From assembly GCA_028284225.1 (NCBI GenBank), contig JANQSD010000019.1, positions 334,762 through 398,761 on the forward strand: 64,000 nucleotides of DNA, written 5' to 3'. Below the pieces are notes generated by a model. The model worked only from the letters and a program-made list of their open reading frames with translations, made no database searches and had not been told where the DNA came from. Below, in pieces: positions 36,131 to 45,467 of the stretch. Both the position numbers and the translations under genes were made by a program. The number at the start of each line of letters is the position of its first letter. Position 1 is the stretch's first letter. The DNA comes from Arenicellales bacterium. Its GTDB lineage: Bacteria > Pseudomonadota > Gammaproteobacteria > Arenicellales > JAHEKD01.

Positions 36131-37059
36131 AAACAGTAAACGATTCAGTTAGCAAGGCTGCACAGGCATTTGTAAACAATGCTGAACCGTTATTTGAACG
36201 TGATCTTAGAGAGGTGTACAGATTGCGCGCAGAGGAGCATCAACTGGCGTTATCAGAGAATAAAAAGATCATTGGCACACTAGTAGAAAAGCCTGAGATA
36301 AAAGACTATGCAGGTGTGAAAACAATGGTTGTCAGCCCTAAAAATCACAGGGCCGAAAATAGCACTGCATATGTCTTGTATTTTTTCGGTGGCGGTTTTG
36401 TAGTCGGCGGCCCGGATGTGGATTTGTCTATTATTGCGGGACTGGCTTCAAGGCTGGGAATAAAAGTCATAGCCCCTTATTATCGACTTGCTCCGGAATA
36501 TTCTTGCCCGGCTGCTATTGAAGATGGTGTGGCAGTATATAGAGCGTTGCTTGAATCAAATTCCTCTGGTCGGTGTGTGGTAGTCGGTGAATCAGCTGGT
36601 GGTAATTTATCGTTAGCCGTGATTCTAAAGGCTAGAGAGCTGGGAATAAAATTGCCGATAGCCGCAGCACTCATGTCGCCATGGTGTGATTTAACCCGGA
36701 CAGGTGAAAGCCAAAAGCAACCCGCTGGTTTTGATCCGACACTGGATTACGAGTTACATTCAAAGCCTTCAGCTGCTGCATATTCAAATCAATGTGATTT
36801 AAAAGACCCTATAGTTTCACCGCTGTACGCAGATTACCGACAAGGCTTTCCGACAACACTAATAACTACCGGCACCCGGGACTTATTCCTCAGTGACTGC
36901 CAACGCCTAGAACAAAAAATGAAAAACGCCGGTATCCAGGTTCAACTGACTACTTGGTTAGGCATGTGGCATGTGTTCGAATGGTATGACGATATCCCTG
37001 AAGCTCAGCAGTCACTAGATCAAATTTCGCGTTTTATCGCTGAGAAGATTGGAACATAA
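36127..37059 (+). CDS. HSL-family alpha/beta hydrolase coupled to ectC
   Basis: This 310-residue cytosolic esterase/lipase of the hormone-sensitive-lipase (bacterial family IV) group has a nucleophile GESAGG, an Asp in GTRDLFLSD and a His in MWHVFEW. The oxyanion motif is FGGG rather than the usual HGGG (YFFGGGFVVGG), a clear departure. It overlaps ectC by four bases, so the two are translationally coupled. The pairing suggests an amide or ester hydrolysis related to an acetylated diamine or ectoine-like compound, but this is only a suggestion. No signal peptide is seen. Confidence 0.8.
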   Translation: MKTVNDSVSKAAQAFVNNAEPLFERDLREVYRLRAEEHQLALSENKKIIGTLVEKPEIKDYAGVKTMVVSPKNHRAENSTAYVLYFFGGGFVVGGPDVDLSIIAGLASRLGIKVIAPYYRLAPEYSCPAAIEDGVAVYRALLESNSSGRCVVVGESAGGNLSLAVILKARELGIKLPIAAALMSPWCDLTRTGESQKQPAGFDPTLDYELHSKPSAAAYSNQCDLKDPIVSPLYADYRQGFPTTLITTGTRDLFLSDCQRLEQKMKNAGIQVQLTTWLGMWHVFEWYDDIPEAQQSLDQISRFIAEKIGT

Positions 37060-37254
37060 AAGATATAGAGTAAGCAAATATTGTTTGTCGTTAGTATGTA
37101 GTTTGAGAACTAATTACTGTAAAGAGAAATTCTAATGATGTAAGTTAACTTTGTTTTTCTGTCACCTCAGTCTTTCGTAAAAATTGATATTAATTTCCTG
37201 AAATCATTTGATAAGATCTGGCTATTATTCATACCTACTATTAGGGAGGCTGTT

Positions 37255-38793
37255 ATGGCAGCGCAACAAAGGTTCATTGAATTATTCCAATTGAGAATTA
37301 TAGTTTTTGCTTTGTTTTTCTGTTTACGCTTCAATGCTAACGCTGCCCCTCCAAGCGGAGAGTATTTGATAAACGCCCCTGGTGATATAACACTTGAGTT
37401 AATAGCAGCACTATCTAACCACAATAAAGTAATTGTTGATGCTGGCTCCTATACGATTAGTGATGATGTCCTAGTTCCTGGACAACGACATATTGTTATA
37501 GCACCTAATGCATTTATTGCATTTTCGGATAACCCGACTATCGATAACAGTTACCCAACGCATGAGTCGCCGCCTACAAGATCCGGTGTCGGAATGTTTA
37601 CATTTGGTAGCGGTACAGGTGGTTCTCACATTGAATGTTATGGAACCATTGATATTAACCAAGACAACATTCCGAACAAAGGTGATGTACGTCAGCAAGC
37701 ATCTTTTGTATTTTTTCATGGTTCACATAACAGTAAAGTATCGGGTAATTGCATAATACGAGAAGCCTTCAACGGTATATCAGTGATCGATAGTGATGAT
37801 GTTTATATTCAAGGTGTTATTCTGACGGATCCTCCCAGTGCTCGCAATTTTCGTAATGCAGCAGTAGATGTGGAGGCCAGCGATAGAATCCACATCATTG
37901 ATACCTCTGCTATTGGATATGAGGAAGTGGTTGATTTTAATATTCAAAACTATGGCGGATACGTGAGTGTATTTGGTGATAGCATCATCGAGAATGCAGT
38001 TGAAATAAACAACTCTGTCGGCATTACAGGCTATGTGTGGACAGAAAACACGCATAGTCCTTATCGAGCGCATGATTATGATATTGGTAATGGGAATTTC
38101 AGGTGGTCTAAGCGAAGTCGAAGTACGCCCGATAATAAAAGCAATAATATTATTGTTATTGATATGGATTCTGGTGCTTCAGAGCCCCCCCAAGTTGTTA
38201 CACAGTGTAACGATGGTATTGATAACGATGCCGATACATTTGTGGATTTAAACGACCCTGATTGTGTTGATATTAACGATGATAACGAGAGCACGCAGCC
38301 GGAAGGGATTTTGTATATGGCGGATAATCAAGTGTCTAACACACATAATATAGGAAGTAATAATCCCTTTACCGGTGTGGGTTTTGTTGTAGATCAACCG
38401 GGAGTTATCACCGGGATTGGTATTCGAGGTAGTCAAGGCGTCCAAGGCCTAAACGGAAATTTACGTGTGAGCATTGTTTCAAACGGTCTTAATCCAAACG
38501 CCGGCACACAGCTATACAGTCAAGTATTCAGTATCTCAAATATATTGCCTCCATATACAACCACACCACAGATGCAAGGTATAGTATTTTCAAATCCTCT
38601 GAATGTAGATGCCGGTAATTATTATCTAGTTGTCGAAGCGATAAATCCAGTTAGTAACGATATGTATCGGTGGTCCTTTGATTCAAATAATCCTTCGCCC
38701 ACCACAGGACGGTGGTACAAATCAGCTTCAAATCATTGGCAATATCAGTCAAACAATGACCATAATTTTATTATTTACGGTATCGTAGACTGA
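37255..38793 (+). CDS. Secreted right-handed beta-helix protein with acidic repeat and C-terminal sandwich domain
   Basis: This 512-residue protein has a signal peptide (about residues 1-31, ending NANA-A) and a strong AGGGAGG ribosome-binding site. Residues about 45-290 have the short Asn/Gly/Val-rich turns of a right-handed parallel beta-helix (for example DVYIQGVILTD, AVDVEASDRIHIIDTSAIG), as in pectate-lyase-like proteins. A Cys/Asp-rich calcium-binding-like segment follows (CNDGIDNDADTF...DPDC), then a beta-sandwich-like region of about 160 residues. No polysaccharide-lyase catalytic motif stands out. It could bind or cleave a surface glycan. The start and secretion are clear, the function is not. 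Confidence 0.75.
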   Translation: MAAQQRFIELFQLRIIVFALFFCLRFNANAAPPSGEYLINAPGDITLELIAALSNHNKVIVDAGSYTISDDVLVPGQRHIVIAPNAFIAFSDNPTIDNSYPTHESPPTRSGVGMFTFGSGTGGSHIECYGTIDINQDNIPNKGDVRQQASFVFFHGSHNSKVSGNCIIREAFNGISVIDSDDVYIQGVILTDPPSARNFRNAAVDVEASDRIHIIDTSAIGYEEVVDFNIQNYGGYVSVFGDSIIENAVEINNSVGITGYVWTENTHSPYRAHDYDIGNGNFRWSKRSRSTPDNKSNNIIVIDMDSGASEPPQVVTQCNDGIDNDADTFVDLNDPDCVDINDDNESTQPEGILYMADNQVSNTHNIGSNNPFTGVGFVVDQPGVITGIGIRGSQGVQGLNGNLRVSIVSNGLNPNAGTQLYSQVFSISNILPPYTTTPQMQGIVFSNPLNVDAGNYYLVVEAINPVSNDMYRWSFDSNNPSPTTGRWYKSASNHWQYQSNNDHNFIIYGIVD

Positions 38794-38812
38794 GTTTGAA
38801 GAAGGCAAGCAA

Positions 38813-39166
38813 ATGAGCAAGGCATTACATGAAATAGTGAATCAGTTGTCTGGTCTTAATCTTGTTAAAGCAAAGCTCGATTCAACCAGTGAACGAATAG
38901 AGAAAATTGCTGATATTTTAATTGACCACGAAAAACGAATATCTAAAGCTGAGACCATGATTCCCGTCCATGAAAAACGCTTGGATAAATCTGAATAACA
39001 TTGGAATGATTGGATGAAAATGACCAAACGACTACGTGATACCAATCAGCTTGTTAAATCTATTGTAGATGATTCTGTTACTAATATTGATTACAACATC
39101 TCTGATACCAGTATTAAGGCACTAGATAAATTAATGACTACTATCGAAGAAGAAAAGAAGAATTGA
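38813..39166 (+). pseudogene. Coiled-coil gene interrupted by an in-frame TAA
   Basis: One reading frame encodes about 117 codons of a heptad-rich protein, split by a single TAA at 38996-38998. The first part (61 residues) has KAKLDSTSERIEKIADILIDHEKRISKAE and ends EKRLDKSE. Beyond the stop the same frame continues HWNDWMKMTKRLRDTNQL to a second stop, with internal ATGs at 39014 and 39020. Charged Lys/Glu-rich coiled-coil features persist on both sides, and a CAA to TAA change would restore one protein. It could also be two small genes, though the reinitiation ATG has no good ribosome-binding site. No family is recognised; it lies 20 bases after the beta-helix gene. Confidence 0.55.
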
Positions 39167-39269
39167 ACATTTGATCAAGAAAAACAGAGTTGTTGATTGG
39201 TGGAGAGTAATTAGAACCATGGACTCAGAATAATCCAAGCTCAAATAAATTCCATATGCACTAAGTAGT

Positions 39270-40166
39270 CTATAGCATCGGCGTTACCAGTTTTACCCAG
39301 GAATCCGGCTTGATGAAGCCGCCGCCCCAGGCCTCATCAAAATCCGCGGTAGGTTTGGTGGCAATGATTTCGTCGACAGATTTTCCTTCTGCTTTTAAGG
39401 AGCTGATATTTTCGGCTACTATACTGAGCATATCTCGGTAAGCGGTTAATTCTGATTTGTTACTTAAGGGGCCGTGGCCAGGGATGACGATAGTATCATC
39501 ATCGATTTTACTCAGGATTTCATCAACAGCCTCCACTACGCCTGTCACAGAGCCGCCGTTATCCGGGTCAATAAAAGGATAAAATCCGTTAAAGTAAAGA
39601 TCACCGGTATGGACAATATTGGCAGGAGAGAAGAACACTACCGAATCTCCATCGGTATGTGCATGGCCTGAGCCCACCATCATGATATCCAGTTGTTGCC
39701 CGTTCATGTGAAAACTCATGTTCTTAGTAAACGTGATCATGGGTAATGCGCCAGGGTTGGCAGGTGGTACTTCGGCATTAAAAAAATTAATTGCTCCTCC
39801 CGATTCCAGGCGCTTGCGTACATTTTCATGGGAGACAATCACACTGCCGTCACTGTGAAAAGATTCATTACCACCGGTATGATCCCGATGCCAATGTGTA
39901 TTGAGTACAAATTCAATACTGGTGCCCGGGCTGATTTCAGCAACTTTGGCTTTAATATTGTCGGCCATGGGCGCGAACTTATCATCAATCATGAAAGCAC
40001 CGTCGTCACCAACTGACAGGCCGATATTACCACCGCGGCCCTGGATAACATAAATACCATCCTTGATCTCTTTGGCTCGAACTTTGTTGTCTTGTTCTTG
40101 GGCAAGTAATGGTGGTGTAATTAATAATGAACCTAATGCAGTAGCAAAAATCATGAATTTTTTCAT
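39270..40166 (-). CDS. Exported metallo-beta-lactamase-fold hydrolase
   Basis: This 298-residue enzyme has a signal peptide (about residues 1-22, ending LLA-Q). The zinc motif is HWHRDHTGG (HxHxDH), with later ligands in HAHTDGDS and an Asp in HTGDLYF, and a final His in PGHGPLSN, so both metal sites look complete. The fold includes lactamases, thiolesterases and lactonases. The dipeptide and substrate features do not match B1-B3 resistance lactamases clearly, so resistance is not claimed. Similar periplasmic MBL proteins act in sulphur or cofactor metabolism. It is monocistronic and leftward with convergent neighbours. Confidence 0.87.
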   Translation of the reverse strand: MKKFMIFATALGSLLITPPLLAQEQDNKVRAKEIKDGIYVIQGRGGNIGLSVGDDGAFMIDDKFAPMADNIKAKVAEISPGTSIEFVLNTHWHRDHTGGNESFHSDGSVIVSHENVRKRLESGGAINFFNAEVPPANPGALPMITFTKNMSFHMNGQQLDIMMVGSGHAHTDGDSVVFFSPANIVHTGDLYFNGFYPFIDPDNGGSVTGVVEAVDEILSKIDDDTIVIPGHGPLSNKSELTAYRDMLSIVAENISSLKAEGKSVDEIIATKPTADFDEAWGGGFIKPDSWVKLVTPML

Positions 40167-40261
40167 TTTATAACTCCTGTTGTCGAGTGGTTAAGTTATA
40201 CCAAAAGTAATATACTAAGTTACATAACTATTTACTATTCTAATAAGTAAAAGGAGGGCGA

Positions 40262-42901
40262 ATGATGAAAAAAATAGCGCTATTCTCAGACGGCACCGGT
40301 AATAGTTCAGCCAATCCACATAAAACCAATGTTTGGAGAGTATACCAGGCGCTTGATCGTTCTAAAGAGAGTAATCAGATTGCATACTATGACAATGGAG
40401 TAGGAACCTCTGCTTTTACTCCCACCGCTATACTGGGCCTGGCATTTGGCTGGGGTTTGGCGCGTAATGTCCGTCAGATTTATAAGTTTGTATGTCAAAC
40501 CTATGATCCCGGTGATGCCGATAAAAATGAACCGCCAGACAAAATTTATGGGTTTGGTTTTAGTCGTGGTGCCTTTACCATGCGGGTAGCCGTGGCCTTG
40601 ATAGCTGATCAAGGCATCATTGATATTAAGCAGGTCAAGGATGAGGCAGAATTGAACCGCTTGATCGTTGCAGCCTATCGGCAATTTAGGAAAAAGAATT
40701 TTACCTTTTCATTTTTGTCTTTATTCTTCAGGCCGATCCGCGACGCTATAGTTTTTCTTTGGGATCGGTGTTGGCGTCATCAACGTTATTCAGAGGTGAC
40801 GAAACACACTTGCAAACATGATGGTACGCCCCTGGTCAATTTTATTGGTGTTTGGGATACGGTTGATGCATATGGATTTCCTGTGGATGAAATGACCCGG
40901 GCCTGGGATAAAGTTATCTGGCCGCTAACATCCAATAGTCGCAATCTTTCCAAAGGCGTCGGTGTGGCCTGCCATGCATTGGCGTTGGATGAACAACGTA
41001 AATCATTCGAACCGATGTTATGGAATGAAAGTGAAACCGGAAGTAATTCTGTAATTAAACAAATCTGGTTTCCCGGCGTGCATGCCAATGTAGGGGGAGG
41101 TTATCCTGACGATGCACTGGCTTATTTGCCTTTAAATTGGATTCTTAATGAAAGTGAAAAAGATGATGGGTTGGTCTATCAAGCGCATATCCGGCGTCAA
41201 TACAAAAACGATGTTACTGCGCCTCAGCATGATAGTCGTTCCGGTATAGGTAATCTATATCGATATGATCCGCGCAATTTAGATGGACTATGCAATGATG
41301 AGAAGCCCGGATTGTTCAACTGGATTAAAGTCTGGGTTAAAAAACTGACCGGCTTTTGTAAGTCGCCTTTAAATCAAGTTGTCGTCGATAAGCCCGGCAA
41401 CGATGAGAAATCCGGTTTGTTCAACTGGATTAAAAAATTCATAACCGGCTTTTGTGAGGTATCTTTAAATCCGGTTGTAATCGATAAGCCCAAAATACAT
41501 TATTCTGTTTTTGAACGAATAAAAAGAGGCGGGGATGGTTATGCACCGATCAATGTGCCGGCAAATTATGTGTTGGTGACAGAATCGGGAGAAGAATTGG
41601 ATATTACAAATCCACAACACAATGATAAAACCTATGAAGAGATAGATCAAAAAACACAGGTTAGTTCAGTACAGAAACGGGCTAAATTACAAAGCTATAC
41701 ATGGAACAAAGTCAGATTACGAAAATTGCTTCAATACTTGACATTGTTAGTGGTAATTGGCTTTATTACTTTTCCTTACTGGCCTGATTCCTGGGATATA
41801 CGCGAATGTCTTGCTAATCTTGCGACAGATGTCCGCCCTTGGGTAGGTGTATTTATTCAACCTATTAATGCTATTCCCAGCTTGATCGGGAAAATTCCGG
41901 GTCTGGGTTTTGCTGAAAACTGGGCTAAGCTTTATCAGCAAACACCGATTGTTTTTCTATTGTTCATATTGGTAATTGGTGGGTTGCTGTTGTATGGCAA
42001 CAGAGTAAAAGTAAAGATCAAATCCGAAATGCGATTAAACTGGTATCATGTCAGTGGCAAGGGCAAGCCGGGTTTAGATGATAATCAGATCAGTGATTTC
42101 AGAAAGTCAATAACCCGTTTTTTTACATCCGGTTTTTACAAGCAATGGATCAACAAACCACTAAAACGACTTGTTGAGGCGCTGGCAGTGTTTGTGTTTC
42201 TCTGTTTGTTAATTGCAGTCAGTCATCGCTTCTTGTTTATTGCCATTGATGGGCTTGGAGGAATGTGTGAAAAACAATCCAAGCCATCAACACTTGGCAC
42301 GGTGATCGATTTTGATCCTATGGATCACTGCCAGGCGATCGGCCTTAGTGCTGACCGCGGTCAAGTTTACTATCTTGATTTTGAGGTACAAAAAGACTGG
42401 CGTGATGAAGGCATAAGGTCAGATGTTTATAGCTGGCTGAATGATCAGCAAAGTAAGATTTATGATGAAAATTATGAGAAATTTAAATCGGAACCTAAAC
42501 AAGAAGATAAATTATCAGTAAAGTTTACTAAGCTTAAACAGACTGGTAATGTTCCTAGTTATATGCATTTGTTCCTACCGTTTCGCCGGGAATTGTTTGA
42601 TGATTGGTACCATCCCATAATACAAATCGGTAACACTCTTTTCGATAAATATCCGTTGGAGCCTGTTGAGAGTAGATCTGATCTGGAAAGACCCTTGTAT
42701 AAAGAGTGTTTTATATTTAAAGCCAGGCGAGACGGGGAAATGTATATTTATTTAAATGATGCAGTGGTCGTCAAGCCCGGTTTTTTGGGTAAGAATTTTT
42801 ACAAAAACAATATGGGCAAAGCAAAGTTTGTTGTTTCCAAGCAGGGTTGTGAAGAAAAATCGTTATTTGCACCAGTTGAAGATAACTCATCGCAAGGCTA
42901 A
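40262..42901 (+). CDS. DUF2235 (Tle1-like) protein with C-terminal membrane segments
   Basis: This 879-residue protein begins with a DUF2235 alpha/beta-hydrolase domain (residues about 1-310): MKKIALFSDGTGNSSAN, and the nucleophile elbow GFSRGAF. The same domain occurs in type VI secretion phospholipase effectors (Tle1) and in free-standing proteins. Residues 346-411 hold a tandem duplication of a 35-residue unit. Three hydrophobic segments follow (about 488-507, 560-580, 640-660). The C-terminal 200 residues are soluble and unrecognised. An AAAAGGAGGG ribosome-binding site sits before two possible ATGs. No VgrG, PAAR or immunity gene is beside it, so an effector role is not claimed; it may be an envelope lipase. 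Confidence 0.78.
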   Translation: MMKKIALFSDGTGNSSANPHKTNVWRVYQALDRSKESNQIAYYDNGVGTSAFTPTAILGLAFGWGLARNVRQIYKFVCQTYDPGDADKNEPPDKIYGFGFSRGAFTMRVAVALIADQGIIDIKQVKDEAELNRLIVAAYRQFRKKNFTFSFLSLFFRPIRDAIVFLWDRCWRHQRYSEVTKHTCKHDGTPLVNFIGVWDTVDAYGFPVDEMTRAWDKVIWPLTSNSRNLSKGVGVACHALALDEQRKSFEPMLWNESETGSNSVIKQIWFPGVHANVGGGYPDDALAYLPLNWILNESEKDDGLVYQAHIRRQYKNDVTAPQHDSRSGIGNLYRYDPRNLDGLCNDEKPGLFNWIKVWVKKLTGFCKSPLNQVVVDKPGNDEKSGLFNWIKKFITGFCEVSLNPVVIDKPKIHYSVFERIKRGGDGYAPINVPANYVLVTESGEELDITNPQHNDKTYEEIDQKTQVSSVQKRAKLQSYTWNKVRLRKLLQYLTLLVVIGFITFPYWPDSWDIRECLANLATDVRPWVGVFIQPINAIPSLIGKIPGLGFAENWAKLYQQTPIVFLLFILVIGGLLLYGNRVKVKIKSEMRLNWYHVSGKGKPGLDDNQISDFRKSITRFFTSGFYKQWINKPLKRLVEALAVFVFLCLLIAVSHRFLFIAIDGLGGMCEKQSKPSTLGTVIDFDPMDHCQAIGLSADRGQVYYLDFEVQKDWRDEGIRSDVYSWLNDQQSKIYDENYEKFKSEPKQEDKLSVKFTKLKQTGNVPSYMHLFLPFRRELFDDWYHPIIQIGNTLFDKYPLEPVESRSDLERPLYKECFIFKARRDGEMYIYLNDAVVVKPGFLGKNFYKNNMGKAKFVVSKQGCEEKSLFAPVEDNSSQG
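41297..41494 (+). repeat. Tandem duplicated segment inside the DUF2235 gene
   Basis: Two in-frame copies, the first 105 bases (35 codons, 41297-41401) and the second 93 bases (31 codons, 41402-41494), share DEK-x-GLFNWIK near the start and VV-x-DKP at the end. The second copy has lost four codons around KKLTG versus KKFITG. The copies are visibly diverged in DNA, so the duplication is not very recent. Confidence 0.8.
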
Positions 42902-42992
42902 CTGCGGCTTTATTGAGCAGGGTAGCAAAAAAAGCTTCAAAAAGCCTGGCTATGCTTGTATAAGTTGTTCTTAATTGCTAGAAGAAATCAGA

Positions 42993-43421
42993 ATGCAAAG
43001 AAGTTTAGTCGAGTATCCAGTGGTCATTGATGAAAGAGTTGTTTGGGGCGAGATGGATGCCTTTCAACATGTTAATAACACAGTGTATTTCCGTTATTTT
43101 GAGTCAGCACGAATTGCTTACTTTGAACAGATCGGTGCAATGGATTATTTTAAATCCAAAAACATCGGGCCTATTCTGGCCTCTACTTCTTGCAATTTTC
43201 GTGCTCCGCTGACATACCCGGATAGCATCAAAATTGCGATCAAAGTGGATCAAATCTGGGAGAAAAGATTTAGCATGAAAATCGTTGTATACAGCAAGAA
43301 TCTAGATCGAATTGCGGCGGAAGGTGATGGCATGATTGTATATGTCGATTACTCTACAGGTAAATCATGTTCGATTCCAGTGTCGATATTGGAGTCTATT
43401 AACAAACTAGAAAAACTATAG
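42993..43421 (+). CDS. Acyl-CoA thioesterase, 4-hydroxybenzoyl-CoA thioesterase family
   Basis: This hot-dog-fold thioesterase of about 142 residues has the family Asp motif in GEMDAFQHVNNTVYFRYFE, where Asp is the catalytic residue, followed by the hot-dog helix and sheet to the end. A TTG at 42975 opens the frame six codons earlier, but the ATG at 42993 is a better start. Such enzymes hydrolyse short or medium acyl-CoA esters. In carnitine degradation a related protein cleaves betainyl-CoA, and the downstream island carries the other steps. However, this gene is 7 kb from them and next to an unrelated gene, so the role is speculative. Confidence 0.83.
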   Translation: MQRSLVEYPVVIDERVVWGEMDAFQHVNNTVYFRYFESARIAYFEQIGAMDYFKSKNIGPILASTSCNFRAPLTYPDSIKIAIKVDQIWEKRFSMKIVVYSKNLDRIAAEGDGMIVYVDYSTGKSCSIPVSILESINKLEKL

Positions 43422-43433
43422 GTTAAATATCAA

Positions 43434-44333
43434 TCAAGAGCTAACTGTTAAATTGGCTAATAACCAGCTCTTGAATAACCCGGTTTCAGGTTTTTGTGGC
43501 GTGGAGTTAACGGGGGTTAATAGATAATGTGCTGAATTAACTGGCAGTTTAACCGAATTCGCTTGTATCAGCTTCCCTTCTTCTATGTGCTTTTGAGCTA
43601 GTAACTCAGCGGCAAAAACATAAGTATCCGGGTTCATGGCAGCTAAATCGAGGGCCGCAGCCGTAGAATCAACGAATAAACTGTTCTCAGTTTGCTGGAA
43701 TTCAATGCTGTTCTGTGAAAAGAAACGCATCCACAAATCTTCCATGCTAAATATATGGATGAGATTCTTATTCAAGAATGATTTTATATTCCTGATTTTA
43801 CCATTTGCTTTTTGAGTCCCGGGACTGCAAAGCATTACTGCAGTATCGTCATGAATCATTTCAGCTTCATATCCATCCCAGCGTCCATGACCAAAGCGAA
43901 TTTCCAGGTCAATTTCTTCTTTAGATAACTCATCTGTCCAAATTGATGTTTGCAATTTGATGTTAATGTTATCGTGTTGAGCACGAAATAAATGTAATCT
44001 TGGAATCAGCCACAATAAACCAAATGAAATAGAAGCCCTGATTGAAATCATTTTGCTGGAATTACTGCCAAATAAACCCACAGTTGAGGTGGCTAATTCA
44101 TCAAAAGTTTTTCTGACCGTGGGTAAGTAAGTTTTGCCTGCTTCAGTTAGCCTCAGACTACGCGGCAAGCGCTCGAATAACTTGCAGCCCAGTTGGCTTT
44201 CTAACAATCTGACTCGATGACTCACAGTTGATTGAGCCAGATTTAATTCAATTGCAGCAGAAGCAAAGCTTAAATGCCGGGCTGCGCACTCAAAAGCCAA
44301 TAGTGCAGGGAGGTTAGGGAGCTCAGTTCTCAT
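43434..44333 (-). CDS. LysR-family transcriptional regulator
   Basis: This 299-residue LTTR has an N-terminal helix-turn-helix (RHLSFASAAIELNLAQSTVSHRVRLLESQLGCKLF, residues about 18-52) and a C-terminal periplasmic-binding-like effector domain from about residue 90. It resembles the GcvA subgroup in the FVDSTAAALDLA region. It is divergent from the NAD(P) oxidoreductase gene, with 113 bases between, so it likely regulates that gene. It converges with the thioesterase gene, leaving a 12-base gap. The inducing metabolite is unknown. Confidence 0.9.
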   Translation of the reverse strand: MRTELPNLPALLAFECAARHLSFASAAIELNLAQSTVSHRVRLLESQLGCKLFERLPRSLRLTEAGKTYLPTVRKTFDELATSTVGLFGSNSSKMISIRASISFGLLWLIPRLHLFRAQHDNINIKLQTSIWTDELSKEEIDLEIRFGHGRWDGYEAEMIHDDTAVMLCSPGTQKANGKIRNIKSFLNKNLIHIFSMEDLWMRFFSQNSIEFQQTENSLFVDSTAAALDLAAMNPDTYVFAAELLAQKHIEEGKLIQANSVKLPVNSAHYLLTPVNSTPQKPETGLFKSWLLANLTVSS

Positions 44334-44446
44334 GTGATTTGGCGCTAATAAAACAGGGTCATAGGGGTTAAAAGCATCGTTTGAATATTACAACTTTATT
44401 ACTTATTATCAAATAGTTTTCAATAGTTCACAGCAGGAATAACGAA

Positions 44447-45427
44447 ATGCGGATTGGCTTTATTGGGCTTGGCAATGTTGGTGCCAAACTGGCAGGTAGC
44501 TTGCTCAGAAACGGTTTTGATTTAACCGTATTGGATACCGAGCCGGAACAAATGCAACCACTTTTAGATAAAGGAGCGAAACAAGCTTCAAGTGGTAAAC
44601 AGTTGGCTGAGAGTAATGATGTGGCAATTACCTGTTTACCTTCACCTGTTGTTTCTGCGCAAGTTATAGAGCAAGAAAATGGTGTGTTAGAAGGACTTTC
44701 TGAAGGCAAGATCTGGCTGGAAATGAGCTCCACAGATGCTGATGAAATTCGTCGTCTTGGTGAATTGGTATCGGCCAAAGGTGCGATCCCGATGGACTGT
44801 CCGGTGTCAGGTGGTTGTCATCGTGCAGCAACGGGGAATATAGCCATTTTTGCAGGAGGTGAACGCCGGGCATTTGATAAAGTGCTGCCTTTACTGACAG
44901 TCGTTGGCCGTAATGTATTACATACCGGGGAAATTGGGACTGCATCTATTATGAAAGTCGCGACGAATTATCTTGCCGGAGTTCAGCTTATTTCAACAGG
45001 TGAGGCATTCATGGTGGCTAAGAAAGCCGGGATTGATTTAGCCGTCGCTTATGATGCAATTCGGATTTCCTCAGGTAATTCGTTTGTCCATGAAACCGAA
45101 GGTCAGCTGATATTGAATGGCAGTTACAATATTAATTTCACCATGGATCACGAAGTTAAGGATTTAACATTGTTTGATGATCTGGGGAAAAAGTATGATG
45201 TACCGCTGGAGTTATCACCTCTATGTGTTGAAATTATGCGTGATGGTTTGAAGCGCTTCGGCCCCAGGGCCTGGTCGTCGTCTGTGGTTAAGCGCCTGGA
45301 AGACGATTGCGGGGCTGATCTGCGCGCGCCGGGTTTTCCGGAAGAGTTGACTGACACCGAACCAGAGGTCCAGGGGGCTGAAGTTGTTGTCAATAATCGA
45401 AATGATTATTTATCAAAAAAACAATAG
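44447..45427 (+). CDS. NAD(P)-dependent 3-hydroxyisobutyrate dehydrogenase family oxidoreductase
   Basis: This 326-residue beta-hydroxyacid dehydrogenase has the N-terminal Rossmann motif GFIGLGNVGAKLAGSLL, the substrate motif DCPVSGG (117-123) and the catalytic Lys170 with Asn174 (MKVATN). Family members oxidise or reduce 3-hydroxy acids, tartronate semialdehyde, or similar. The C-terminus has about 30 extra residues relative to short family members. It is transcribed divergently from LysR. A sterol-desaturase-like gene follows 40 bases later. The exact substrate is not deducible. Confidence 0.88.
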   Translation: MRIGFIGLGNVGAKLAGSLLRNGFDLTVLDTEPEQMQPLLDKGAKQASSGKQLAESNDVAITCLPSPVVSAQVIEQENGVLEGLSEGKIWLEMSSTDADEIRRLGELVSAKGAIPMDCPVSGGCHRAATGNIAIFAGGERRAFDKVLPLLTVVGRNVLHTGEIGTASIMKVATNYLAGVQLISTGEAFMVAKKAGIDLAVAYDAIRISSGNSFVHETEGQLILNGSYNINFTMDHEVKDLTLFDDLGKKYDVPLELSPLCVEIMRDGLKRFGPRAWSSSVVKRLEDDCGADLRAPGFPEELTDTEPEVQGAEVVVNNRNDYLSKKQ

Positions 45428-45467
45428 CTTATATTATTTTAATGATAAGTTACATTAAATAATATTG

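Noticed and set aside
39270..40166. Antibiotic-resistance metallo-beta-lactamase
   Set aside because: Zinc motif is present, but the rest of the sequence and the context give no sign of a resistance enzyme.
41297..41494. CRISPR-like or satellite repeat in the DUF2235 gene
   Set aside because: Only two diverged, in-frame coding copies without spacers.
40262..42901. Type VI secretion effector
   Set aside because: DUF2235 occurs in Tle1 effectors, but no VgrG, PAAR, chaperone or immunity gene is adjacent and there are membrane helices.
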